From NCBI GenBank assembly GCA_963978905.1, contig OZ022257.1, positions 7,197,155 through 7,261,154 on the forward strand: 64,000 bases of DNA. Reading direction: 5' to 3'. This stretch comes from Trichostrongylus colubriformis. Its lineage: Eukaryota > Nematoda > Chromadorea > Rhabditida > Trichostrongylidae. The notes beneath the pieces were generated by a model. The model was not told the DNA's origin. It saw only the letters and a list, made by a program, of their open reading frames with translations, and made no database searches. The translations under genes and the position numbers were made by a program. This document shows positions 1 to 12,300 of the stretch, piece after piece. Position 1 is the stretch's first letter. Every line of letters starts with the position of its first letter.

Positions 1-2
1 CG

Positions 3-488
3 TTGAAGGCACACCACACGATAATCACGTTAGTGGCATACATTCTTGGGGCAAGTTGGTCCTTAGATAGGTGCTCAGGCTGTACCCTTGTTACGGCTTG
101 ATAGTGCATCCTCGCTGCGATAGGCGCGCTCTACCCGAGCCGAGTTGAGCCCCTCGAGCCGAATCACACCTGGCCTTAGACGAACAAATTTCCAACGTGG
201 CTCTTACGTGGAGAAGGAATCTTGCAATAAGACAAGATGAGGCAGCGATATCGATAGTGAAGGCAGCTTCAACAAGGAAGAACAATCGTAGCATTTCGCG
301 CGATATCATCGAGCAAAAGCTCTTCTACAATCTTCATTACTCGCACGAGGACTGAGGGCAGGGAGCTTCATTTTTGGTGGTTGTGCGGAGATTTGGTTCA
401 TTTTTCTTCACTGATGGGTGAAACAGGGTCTTTACGTCCAGTAATATGCGCGATAACTATCACAGTTTATCGCGAGGTGTGCCTTCAA
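3..488. mobile_element. Foldback family FB-A, copy 1
   Basis: Left end TTGAAGGCACACCACACGAT, right end ATCGCGAGGTGTGCCTTCAA in inverse; interior includes 'cacacctggcct' and 'ccaacgtgg' shared with the other copies. No gene seen in 489-1625. Confidence 0.65.
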
Positions 489-1625
489 AGTAGCTTTTGT
501 TTTAGCAATTTTTTTAGTAAGTGGTGGCTCTTTTTACGAATGGAACTGTTGAAGGAGTGTGAACTGCAAGTATACAACGGTAATAGGAGCATTCTTTCTG
601 CCTTGCTAAGTATAGACGGTTCCCCAGTCAAGCGAATGAGGATTAGGTCATGGGTTTTTTGTGCTAGGTAAGCTTTACAAGCTTTTATCTGACTATTCCC
701 CACTCATCCCTGGCTGGCTAGGCGGAGAGGGAGGGGGAAAGTTCCTGGAAAACTTTTGGACCATTTCGGTGCCCCTTCTTCTCTCTCATCTCGAGTAAGG
801 CTATCGTACGGCAACCATGCAAAATAGCAATAAAAGAAGATTTTGTACGGAGAATTTTCGCAGAGGATCGCACCGATGCGCCCATTCCCTGGGCCTATCC
901 TGGAGTAATGGGCTCTTTGTTGAGATTCCTCGAAAAAAGATAAAAAAACGTATGAAATTCGGGTGATGTGTTGTGATCAAATTTAATGTTTATGTGAAAA
1001 TTTATGCGGTAAATGTGATATATAGATTGTTGTTACACAATAAATTGAATATGGTAATACAATATAAACATTGCATATAATTAAGTCAACTTGTTAATGA
1101 GGTTTGAACGAGATTTTTACAGACAAAACATAGTTCATTCGGTTATTGCTGAAAAAAATGAGACCTGGTAAGGCGAGGGAAAGCACTTGAAATGAGTCTG
1201 TCACGGCTCTATGAATGTGAAAACAGGAGTTTTATAAGTGATGTGGAATTTATCGCAATGTAGCTTTCTTTACTACACAGATTGATTTTGATCCGGCACT
1301 CGCGCGCGGTCTCGAAGCGGGTGGTTTCAGTACTGGAGGGCAAGGAGAACAGCTTTAGTTAGGCACGCTATCAACTACTCCTATCCTTTGACAGCAGTGC
1401 CAGCGCCAGTTTACTTTATCTGCTCCTATCGCCCGACATCAAATGTGGTTGAAATGGTTTGCACGAATTGAAAAAAAAATCAATTTAACGACTGTACTAT
1501 CAGACTGATGCAAAATTCAATGTAAACAATATGACAAGGAGGTTAACTGTTATTGCAGCTGGAAGATCCATGAAAGGCGCGCCCTGCGGTGATTCCCAAT
1601 CGAGACCATTCAGCATTTACAGGTC

Positions 1626-4600
1626 TTATTTCTTGAGCCTGTTGACGGTATCGTGCCAGAAGCATGCTTTCATGTTCTCGAAACGTTCATAACATGGCAC
1701 ATATGACATGTCGAGCATGGTAACATTACCTGGTCGTTGATCACAGAACGTCAAACACTGAAAGAAATAGAATTTTGAAACAGTTTACGGTAACGCACGA
1801 TTGGGTTCATACTTGGCGACTGGTGGCGCGCTCGCAGTTATGTATTGACGTGACTTTGGATTCTACGTTGGGTTTTTATTTTTGCTAATCCAAAGGAATC
1901 GTCCATGAAAATTTGAGTTCTTCTCGCTTCCATACAGTCACGTAGTACTTGTTCTCTGTGGACCACATGCAATGTTTCAAGCGAAAAAATTGAATTCGGC
2001 CGAGACTCCGCCTCAAAACTTTGTCCATGTGGGTACCGTGGGCGGAGACACAAGGTTGCTAAAGTCCATTTCACAGCGCAGATAGGGCGTAGCCTACGGA
2101 CTTGGGTGAGAGTGTGTGGCGGGACGAAAGAGTTCGATATACGCCCACCCAAGTCCGTAGGCCACGCCCTATCTAACTCTGTGAAATGGACTGTAGAACA
2201 GCGGCGGTCACGTGCTTGGAACGCGATGTAGAGATGTTGGAAGAAAATCAGGTCAGTGACCTTAAATGAATTACAGAATGTCGCTGCTTTAATTTACAGT
2301 CTCGCGATCCATCACGCGATATCCTAGTGCGCGAGGTTTTTAAGGGATGTAATTCTGCCAGTTTTTGCTTTTTTGCGTGCATTTTTACATGTGTTCCGCA
2401 ATGAGCGATGCAAAATAATTGTATGGGAAGACGAAAAGCTGCTGGGGAATGTTCATTTTTGTGAAAAGTTCAAGAAGTGGGTTATATTCTGAGCAATTCC
2501 TTTTCTAAGCTGAATATTTAAGATACGTCTTATATTGTTATTGACCATTTACATGTGGGAATGCGTGTGTGGCACATACTTTGGAAAATTCTCTTGAACT
2601 TGGTTGAATCATTTGTGTGAAGAGGGGCTTTCAGAACTTGAAGGGATCGTCCACGGATAAAATTAGTTCTTTTGTTACCCATATACTTATGTTGTTTAGG
2701 CTGATGTGGGCAGCATGCAAATTCTCACGCTAAAAATGTGACTTCGGCTAAGATGCAGCACCACAAAGTCTCGGCCGGGTGGGCGTGGCCTCCAAGCAAG
2801 AGCCCACTTCGTCGTTCGCCGCGGTCGGAGACGCAATGTAGAAACAGAAAGACACGTAAGCAGCCCCATTCTCCGCCTCTAACTGCGACGGACGATAGGG
2901 CGGGCACTTGACTGAAGTCTCGCCCTCCTCAGCCACCACTTCGAGGAGCTGTATCTTAGCCGAAATCTCGCTTTTTCGAAGGAAATTTAGCATGCGGCCC
3001 TTATTAGGCAAATACAACATAAATCTATGGGTAACAAGGAAACTCATTTCCCGTGGACGATTCCTTTAACTTTTCGCCTTGTGAATATTTTCGTTTTCAA
3101 TAAAAGGCTTTGAAGCGTACCTTGACTCCAGCCAGTGTCGTTGTAACACCGTTCCTCTCACAACATGCTCGATGATCTCGTCCCTGAGCGGCACAGAATT
3201 GAATCTCAGCCGTTGCTTGTACAGGACATGCGTCCTGCTTGAAGTACATACGAATCAGCTGGAAAAAGCAGTATGAAGGTTTTTTTTGAAATTTATTTCG
3301 TTCTTCAGCCATTGCTGTAGTGAGACTTCACTGTCTAATTTCACAAGAGAATTCAAAAAAAAAAAAGGTTAGAATTTCCAAATATCAGTGCATGACTTCT
3401 GACACATGAAGTCCCTACCGTATCTTTTCTGAAGGTGTTGTACGTGCAGTGGCGTAGGCATGCATCGGGTAAACCACGTTGCTCACAGCAATCCATGAAC
3501 AAGACGTTAGGGTCCTGAAAATAGTTTAACTGAGGAGAGCCTGCAACTACGACAAAAAACTTGGTTATATTAGCTCATAAAGGACATTGAGGGCGGAGGT
3601 GGTGTAATGACAGCTGACGAGCACTCCCACTGTCATTAATGCGGGGATCAAATCCTGCAGCAATGCTCGCACAGGTCAACCAAGACCCTCATCCCTCTGG
3701 GTTGGGTGGATTGGTACCAGGCTCGTCTGAGAGGATAAAGGCAGTGGCTTGTACATCAGCTGGCCCAAGCATTTCGGTCCACGTGACACCACGATTCTGA
3801 ATAGAGTTGGAATACCCGGCGCATCCCTCACAATGGATTAATTAACGCTAGAAACATTATTCTCATCATTCATCCTTTCGTTCGTTCGCGATACTTCAGT
3901 GGTAAGGCATTGATTAGTTGAGGTATTGAGTCAGGCAGAACCGAGGCAGAAGGCGCCGCCGCTAGAACGTGCGTGGTCCCTAGATCGCATTGATGCAGAT
4001 CGCCTAACTTGCTCAACACTTAAGAAAGGTTACCCAATAATTTGATCAAGCTGTAGGTTCAAAAAACGATGAAGAGGAATGTAGGAACATGTGGGAGAGC
4101 ACCCTCCCCGTCTATCGATACAACCCCCTCGATATGGTGATATAGGGTTGTTCATACTCACCACCTCCGCATCGTCAGCTGGTGTGGTAGCCTTATGGAA
4201 TACATTAGCGACACCTTTGCCCAAACAAGCACCAAATACGACCCCCCATCTGAACCAACTTTCCACAATTTTTTCGGATTCCCATACTAGGGCTTGGCTG
4301 TGTGCTATACTGCGCTTAATTTCGCAGGCCAAACACCCCCTCATACGTACATCACCTGGATTGTGGATCGAAGCCACATGAACGGCAGGTTTTGGGAGAA
4401 TTTCCAGACCAGTTGGTCCTTCGATAGAAAACTTGGAAGTTGTTTGTGAAGAAAGCCAAATAATCGTCAGGAGAGGAGATCACACCTTTCCCTCTCGAAG
4501 TGGGAACGGTACAACCCTTTTTATTAGGTTGGACGGGAAGTTCTGGGACACCTTGTGAGAAAAATTCAATTTATTTTAATTTTATTCACATGTAACTTCA

Positions 4601-7600
4601 GTCACCAAAGTGGATCTTCTTCAACGGGGATCTTCTTCAACGGCAGCTGTCAGGGCGTCGACATCGAAGACCGGAGGACGTCCTGAGCGTGGTTCATCTT
4701 CTAGCGTTGTCTGTCCTTCACCGAAACGCTGATACCACCGAATCACCGTAGACTTCGAAGTGGTGTTCGCACCCATCGAGTGGTTGATTCTGTCGGCCGC
4801 CAGGCGCGCAGAACTACCAAGGCGGTACTCATGAAGAATCAGCAGTCGAAGACCTTCTCGCGAAATAGGCTCAGATTCGCCGCTTGTCGAAGCCATAGTG
4901 GTGATAACCAGACTAGTGAAGAGTCCTTCACACTCCATCTATATACCCTTACCATGGACTGTCCCACAATTCTTTACAGGTTTCTACAGGAAAAAACAAA
5001 AAGTGTCCCAGAACTTCCCGTCCAACCTAATAGAACTTTACCTAGTGATTTTCAGCGAGCTAGATACGGTAGGGTTGGGATTAGTTTGTACGACAAGGTT
5101 GGGGTGAGTTTGTATGCTAAAGGGAATCGAATTAACCTAAACCCGATTAGAGCGACTAGTTTTGCTGAAGGGGTCATTGAAAGTTCTGAGTCTCACTTTC
5201 GGATACCGAATATCCATAACTGACCGGCAGATTAGATGTGGAGTCTATTGGTCTGATCTGCAGTCATAAAACTCCGAGTGCTTTGGGTGCTAATCCTCCT
5301 ATCTGACTTTCTCCGCACTTCATGACGCTGACCACGAGCTATGGTCATCTGAATCTCGTTTCGCCTCTAAACTTCACCGCTCACTTGTAATCCTCCTCGT
5401 TCTGGGGATTGTCCTGATGTACGGGTATGAATAGAGTAGTTGATCCGCTACACCGGACTAACGGACGAGATAAAGCTCATCATAATCTGGCCGGCTCATG
5501 CCAACGGACATCCGAACCGGCTCTGCTCTCGTCATTGTTATAACCCGTTGTCATTCCCACCACCACCACTACACTGACTGGTCACATCGGTGGTCATATC
5601 GGCGACAACGACATTAGCCGACAATACGAAATCGAAACCCTTCTGCAAATAGTGATGGCTCATTGCGTCGTGTATCCGGATACTCTTAGTGGTCCCTACT
5701 CGACCATCACCAAGGACACCAATGTCGCCGGTACGGCCGCCCCGCCGCCTAATCTCACCACGGACATTGTTGAACAAGTTTCGATGCTGTTTCATTCATG
5801 TGACCGAAATAAGCCCTTAAAGATGGTAGCCGTCGAAAAACTGGTTTTTCAAATATATGGCCTGCTAGATGTGCAGCGTTTTGGCCTTGTGGCTCAGATT
5901 GAAGTGAACGAGGTGATCTATGCCTTCGCGAAGAGGGGGGGGGGCTCTTGTCAAGGAACAGGACTCTTTACTGAAAGCATGTGCTCGTATGCTTATAAAT
6001 TCTTTAGCTTTGACGGTAAAGCTTCAACAAGAGGACTTCTAGGACAAACTAAAACCAGCTGCCAAGAAAGATATCTGCATGGGCTTGCTGTTATAGATGA
6101 AAACTTCCTGAACATACCGAATTAGGGATTCTGATTCTGCGTCAGATTCGAAAAACATTCCAGCGCAGGAGAGGGAATGTCAAAATCGAAAAACTGGATG
6201 AAAGATTGATCTCGAGGGCACCTAGCCAAGACAAATAGGGTTAAATAGAATTTTTCCCCTTAAAATGATCCTCCCGACGATCCTAGACGGTTAAGGCTAG
6301 TCCGATTCCTCTGAAAAGAGGAATTTCAGGAATTTCAGAAGCTGCAGAGTGAGATAAAAAAGGTAGCAGCCTTATGTGATTTCCCACATGTCTTGCAGCG
6401 TCAATGATTTAAAGTGTGGCTCAAGCCATGATGCAACCAATACCCATTTTGCAGCAATTCTCAAGTTCAACTCAGGCTTAACCAAAATTCTACATCCTAG
6501 TTTGTCTTCCTTTTGGGTTTCTGCATTGGGCTTTTCATCCTTCTGAACACGATCTCTCCCTTTTAAGGTCCTCGTACAATGGAGAGACGGCGGCGTAAAG
6601 GGCAAAAGCGAGGTGTTTCAACGTTTCAAACTGTGGTGCATGCTTAATGATCCGAAAATACGTTAATGTCATTGTTGGAGAAGGATCCACTGAAGTTCAG
6701 AATTTCGAATAAGCCTAAGTTGAATCAATTTGGAAGTTTAAAATGGTGCTTTGAGAGTACCTCGCAATTACCTTCAGCCTTCAATTCTCTGAAAAGGGCG
6801 AAAAAGCCCTTCTCAGAGAATGGAACGAAAAGAAACGTCAACTGAATAATTTGATTTAATACATTGGTTGGATTTAAATAGAATCTGGCACATACCGATT
6901 TACCTATGGTTTTATTAAAACGCGCCGTAGGCTCTGTTTCGAAGGAAGCTAAAGGCTTTAGAGCTAGGTATAGTGCTAGGGAGTAGATCTAACCGAATCG
7001 AAATTTCTGACGCGTGAAATAAATAATTTTGGGAACGATTTTCATGAAACATTCACGTGAGCGGAGGGGTTAAAATATTGGGGTTTTCAATCGCTGCAAA
7101 TCATTATGTAGGGTTTTCGAGCCCAATTCTCAATAGCAGTTCCCCCAAACCCATCGGGAAAAGGTATCTTGTCCATCTTTTCTCACGTGCTTTCCCATTG
7201 GCTATACCGTGTGCGTAACCACTATCAGTGACTTTCCACGTTACACTCAATAACAGTGAAATGCAGCTTCAATGAGCTCTAAGTATTGGCCTTCCATGTG
7301 TTGCTCTTGGTTGGGCTGGGACTGACCACGGTTATGTGTTTTTCAAGGAAATTTTTTTTCTCGATTTTTTTTCACATAAACGGTTTTGTGGCTTCTGTGT
7401 CGATGCCTAGATTACTAATGATCTACGCTGTCCTCATCATCGATCTAGTCATCACCTGAGCGGCTCTCGGCCGCCATGACCTTTAGCTGTTCTTTGTAAA
7501 AACTACTTTGCATTTGGTAATACTAACCGACCTTAAAGGAACTCACCCTTGTCATTTCTGGTCGCCGGAACTGTGAGATTCGGGAAGCTCCCATAGACAC

Positions 7601-9800
7601 TAGTCCATTGTGTACGGTGCCAGCACCATGCACTCGTGCTCGGCTACGGTAGCAGCCATAAGCACCGCAAGTATAGCCGGCTCCACATCCTGAAGATGAT
7701 CTGTTACCACAATTTTTCTATGGATTTTGTGAATTTTGAGAGTGAGGTAGTGACCATTTGGAATGGTTTGGCGGTCCAGTGGAATGTTCCTGCTTACGGC
7801 TTTGTTAATCACCTATCGTATCCATTAAGATGTGAAGATTAAGAAGTGGGGCATGGGCCTTTAGTGTGCCTCGTAGGTATAGAGAATGGTCTCAAACGGT
7901 ATCAAATAAGGAAGACAAGAAGATGAGAAGAGCCCTACCAAAACCTGCTAGGGTTATCCACAAGAGCTAAATCTTAGAGTCTCACGAAAGCCCTTATCGA
8001 TAAACTCCTTTTCGTCCGTTCTTTCATTTACCCCGTTTATAATATCATACTTGATAAAACGAACACACGCGCAAAGAGGTCGAATTTTCTGGAAGGAGAG
8101 GTCAAACCACTAAATTACCCTCGGCTGCGGTCATACTCAGCGAACAGCGATCGCCTTTGGTCGCTCAGAAAGGTACTACTTGACACCAGAACAATGCCTC
8201 GGAAATCACGTGTTTGTCACTTCCAGCTCATCCACCACATCTGCTGCGTGTGGATGAACATCGTCTTATTCGTGGTTAACCGGTACCTGCGGATTCACTT
8301 CCTGCACGACCGTAATCTGGAGGATCTATTCCCAAAATGAATTTGAACGCAACCGTTCCTCTGTCCAAGAATCATAGGTGTAAAAAGTGTATCGTTGAGC
8401 TCCGTTAATTTCTGCCATAAGCGATCTAAGGAGATAATCGAATGTTATACCAAGGAGAGTCCACTCTAATCATTTAAAGATGTTAGATTCCAAGGTTTGT
8501 CATGCACTGGATGTACCAACTAAATTAGGTTGAAACGTCCTGCACGACCTGGCAGTCTGGCGCTATGCCAGGGAAAAGGAAGGTGTATCTTGAAATGCAA
8601 AATACCTATGCATCACTGAAGTCTTCGTGGATGGAAGAAGGTTTTCTTTCCTATTCCCAAACCATAAGCAAAAGCAGCGGCAAATCCCGAGCATGGTGGT
8701 GCCCCTGAACCGCAATAGCACCAAAAGTTTTTTCAGGTCATGTCATCCAAGGCTTGGATTCCTCTTTTCATCTGATTTCTACCTGATTTCATTCTTTGAA
8801 CATTCATACGCTTGGCAGATATGGTCGAAGGTTTTTGGTAATGTAACTGGGTAACTATCACCCGCAGCTCGAGTCATCAAAACGATCATGATCATTTATC
8901 ATTTATCGAATTTAGTGCTTTCAGGATATTAACAGTTCACCTTCACTAATAGCTCTACCCATAGTGATATTCAGATACCATAGATAGCCGGCGTATCCGG
9001 TAGTACTAATACAAAGTAGCCAGGTAATCATCACATGATCGCTGGGTTTTTTTTTTCGCCAGGGAATTTCAATTGTGGATTAACATGCGCGATTATGGCC
9101 GAACATTGATGGTTATGCGATGACCATCAAACGGTTGCATAATATTGTTATTATAAATACTGGTGAGTACAGGAAATGAGGAGGAGAAAGAGAAGGGGAT
9201 GAAGAGGAAAACGAGTGAAAGTGTCCTCTCTTGCACTGAATCTGGATACCGGGTTATATTTGAGTGGTTAAGTATGCTGTTTTGTGAATAAACAAGTAAA
9301 TGTTGCTTACCCATACCTATACCTCCGGCACATGGTGGTGGTGGAATCGGTGGAATTCCTCCTCCCATGCATGGCCCACCAAATCCGATACCACCACATA
9401 CTCCAGAGGCGAAGCACTGAAAATAGTAATCGATTAAAACTAACTTTGAGAACAGCCAGGGCAGCCAAGGGAGAGGGGGGAGGAGGGCTTGTAATGCTGG
9501 CCATGTGATTTATTGTTGGGAGGCTGATTCTAGGATGATCGCAGTAATTCATGAAAGAAGGTCTTTAATTACCAAAGCTCTGCATACAGCCTAGAAGCAC
9601 CATCAGAAAGAAACTTTTCTGTACTTGTGAGAACTTTTTTGAAAGTAAAAATAAAAGGGAAGGGCACTCATACCGTAACATACATAGCTGGCTATGAACA
9701 AAATGCAAAAGGAACTAACTGCATTGGAAGTAGGAAGAAAGGCGAGCACAAATGCTACGACGAGATGTCTCGAGCTAGACATGAATACGGTAGATGCCAT
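1626..9800 (-). CDS. Secreted DB-module (PF01682-type) cysteine-rich protein, 6 exons
   Basis: Exons on the minus strand: 9720-9800, 9311-9416, 7547-7689, 3419-3514, 3121-3258, 1626-1757. Together they give 232 codons (231 aa) with all splice phases matching. Exon 1 encodes a signal peptide ending in PTSNA; a second in-frame ATG lies at 9782. Exons 2-3 are Gly/Pro/Cys-rich (CGGIGFGGPCMGGG, CGAGYTCGAYGCYRSRARV), a layout I know from nematode DB proteins. Exons 4-6 hold the DB module with 12 cysteines: MDCCEQRGLPDACLRHC, then QFCAAQGRDHRACCERNG, then CLTFCDQRPGN..VPCYERFENMKACF, ending NRLKK-stop. DB modules are nematode-specific extracellular domains of unclear function. Acceptors are good (TTTTCAG, TTTTTCCAG, TTTCTTTCAG). 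Introns 3 (4.0 kb) and 5 (1.4 kb) are full of repeats. An extra small exon in intron 3 is possible but not needed for frame. Confidence 0.88.
2064..2191. repeat. Hairpin, 44-bp arms
   Basis: GTCCATTTCACAGCGCAGAT...ACCCAAGTCCGTAGGCC, inverted arms around a short loop. Related to the element at 10620-10911, which shares GGGCGTGGCCTACGGGCTTG. Confidence 0.65.
2642..3065. mobile_element. TTRA-flanked foldback MITE, copy 1
   Basis: Inverted repeat with AGGGATCGTCCACGG / AGGAATCGTCCACGG ends, flanked by TTGA (left) and TTAA (right). Lies in intron 5 of the first DB gene. Centre is GC-rich. Confidence 0.75.
3591..3843 (+). mobile_element. tRNA-derived SINE, copy 1
   Basis: tRNA-like head GGTGGTGTAATGACAGC (A-box-like) and GGGGATCAAATCCTGC (B-box-like), then a shared body with AGCATTTCGGTCCACG. 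Sits in intron 3 of the first DB gene. Confidence 0.65.
4524..5030 (-). mobile_element. Mariner deletion derivative (507 bp) with N-terminal transposase remnant
   Basis: Perfect terminal inverted repeats starting TTAGGTTGGACGGGAAG and continuing through TTCTGGGACAC, flanked by TA on both sides (4522-4523, 5031-5032). The minus strand 4621-4938 encodes the paired helix-turn-helix N-terminus of a mariner transposase (SREGLRLLILHEYRLGSSAR, then WYQRFGEGQTTLEDEPRSGR), ending soon after. The DDD catalytic part is missing, so it is non-autonomous. Confidence 0.9.
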
Positions 9801-10679
9801 ATGAAGGCCGGCGATCGTATTTATATGACCAGAGCAGTCAGCGCTCGGCCAGCCGGTTCGACACCATCACCACCGCCTACCGCATGGGATCGCGATCGCG
9901 GCTGACCACCGTTTGCAACATGGCCGCGTCCTTTTGTTCACAGCACGTCTTCACTAGAAAGTTGCGGATGAATCAGCACACGCAGGAAGTCCAAAAATGG
10001 CCTGAAGAGGGAAAGTGATGGTTCTCGCCGACCAGTGTTCATCGGTAAAAGTGCCCGAAAAATCGAGTAATTGTGAGTGGCAGGTCGGGGTGAAAAGAAC
10101 GTTTGCTGGGTCGAAGAGGCGCTGCATATGTATCCAATTAAAATCTCGATTCTTTACCCGGCTTGAGTCAGAATTTCGCAACACAGCGCGTGTCGTGCGT
10201 ATCCACGGTCACCGTACATATGTCATTAGGTTTTAAGGCGATCACTGTGTTCTGCCCTTGATTTATTTGTATGGCGCGCTAATCGCTCCAGGACCGCATT
10301 ACGCACGGCACCCCGGCTCATACGCATCGCGTTGCCCTCCGCGTTGCTATTTCTTGCCCCAAAGATCACACTGAGTTACTGTGTCCATTTGCCGATCAAT
10401 TCTTCAGAGCTAATGAGAATGACTAGTGAACTGATAAACTTATTCGTTATAAGATATGAAAACTACTAGAAGTTCAACATATCAGATCACAATCCCTTAA
10501 CCGTAACCATGCTTTTATGAATTTCTTGACAAGGTGTGCCCGTTGTAATCATACCCTATATATAAACCAGGAGTTTGGTATGTTCGTATGTCTGTGCGTC
10601 CACCCTTTGGTTCAATTTCCCAAGTTTGAAGTGTAGAGGGCGTGGCCTACGGGCTTGGGTGAGAGTGAGAGTGTGTGAC

Positions 10680-10911
10680 GGGTGTATATCGTTAGGACAG
10701 AAACGTCGCGTGACCGTGTTCGGCACGCGACGGGATAGTGCGAGCTATGCCCGCCGTATTGGATGGGTCTTGAAGCGATGACAGTGCTCTACGCCTCATT
10801 CTATGTGTAATCGCGTCAGGACTCAACTAATACGGCGCGCATAGCTCGCACCATCCCATCGCGTGCCGAACGCGGCCACGCGACGTTTCTGTTCTAGCGA
10901 TATACACCCCG
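10680..10911. repeat. Foldback, about 82-bp arms, GC-rich
   Basis: Left arm GGGTGTATATCGTTAGGACA..., right arm ends ...TAGCGATATACACCCC. Arms at 10680-10761 and 10829-10911. 9801-10620 holds no gene I can support. Confidence 0.7.
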
Positions 10912-11859
10912 CCACCCCAACTGGTGTAGTGCATAATGACAACGTGAAGTGAATAAGAAGAAACAAGTGCAACTTTTCCTTCATCTCCTGTGGTCCTGCT
11001 GCCTGTCTCTCACTTTTGCTGTAACGCTCATTAGTAATCCGATTATGGCGTGATCCCCGTTCATTGTATGCTTACAGATATTAGAGGGCGGATTTAGCAT
11101 CGATCCAATCGCTATGTCCGTAGCACAATAGCTAGCTGGTTGAAAAGAGTCATAAATGGTGACCGGAACCGTACGGAAACGCTTGAAGGTATCATCTACA
11201 GAGAGTGCTGGCCAATGTTCACCAGATAACCCATCGGAATAGCAAATTCATACCTCGTGTAAATAACGGGATTGCTGAAAATGTTGAAATTTGAGGCTGA
11301 AATTAGATCTCGAAATTAAGGAATGAGGGCATGTTGCTCCCATCAATTTAAATAATGGTAGCTCTCATGCTAAGTCATACTGCATTTCCAAACATATTCT
11401 GCAGAGCTTGGTTTTTGAACACGCCTCCAAGCCCTCGCCTGTTCCATAATGGCAGTTCTGAAGGAATTTGAATTTTATGACACGGTTCGGTGCATAGACA
11501 GAGTGCGTCTGGACAGCGATTGGCGTGAAAAACCAGAAAGTAAAATCAAAAAATTAATTTGAACAGATTCATTTAACTAATTAGTAATTACTTATCAAAC
11601 GATAACAACAACAATCAGAAATAACGACGTCAGTTTTCATCGGCAAATATCCCCTTTCCTCTCCATCAAACAAAAATCTTTTGCAATTATGAACCAAAAC
11701 CAACCAAACTACTCTGAAAGATTCACTCAGATGTGAGAGCAGTCGCATCCATTTACTCCACCAAAGGTCAAGCAAGAGTCCAGGAACCCTTGAGGGGTCG
11801 AATTTCTTATTGAAGAGTGGAATCAGTTTTTTGGGTGAAAAGTTTATCTCGAGGAACCT

Positions 11860-12300
11860 TCAGCGGGCTATGTAAATGCTTTTGTTGATTACTAGGCCTT
11901 GGATAATTGCTCAGATTGCACTTTGTTGCGGCTGCACGGCGCAGCACACTCACGGCGTTGTGACTACCTAAACACCACCAAGTCATGCTCACCCATTATA
12001 ATCACGACTGGACGAATAAACCTCCAACGTGGCGCTTACGTGAAGAAGAAAAGTGCGATAAGATAAGAGAAGATAATCTAATGAAACAATCATTTCGATG
12101 ATGAAGGCAACTTCCACTTTGAAAGTTTGTTCATTTGAGGCCAGGCGTGATTTGGTTTGGTGGGCGTGACTTGGTAGTATTCAAGCAGACGCAACACCGT
12201 GAAGGTGCAACGGGAGCCGTCCAACACGAGCAGTTATCTATGGACTTACTCGCTCTAAGAAATGAAGTCACTGGTCTGAATATCGCGCGGTTTCCTTGAA
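11860..12300. mobile_element. Foldback family FB-A, copy in unit 1
   Basis: Shares the GTTGCGGCTGCACGGC, CCAACGTGGCGCTTACGTG and GTGGGCGTGACTTGG blocks; left terminus degraded. The matching copy in unit 2 is at about 25765-26195 and a remnant in unit 3 at about 42890-42990. Confidence 0.6.

Noticed and set aside
381..671. 96-codon plus-strand ORF
   Set aside because: Overlaps the foldback at 3-488 and shows no domain or codon pattern like the real exons.
5652..6125. 157-codon plus-strand ORF inside intron 3 of the first DB gene
   Set aside because: No splice context, no recognisable domain, contains a G-run (frame-sensitive) and lies in repeat-rich intron; may be a chance ORF or old repeat.
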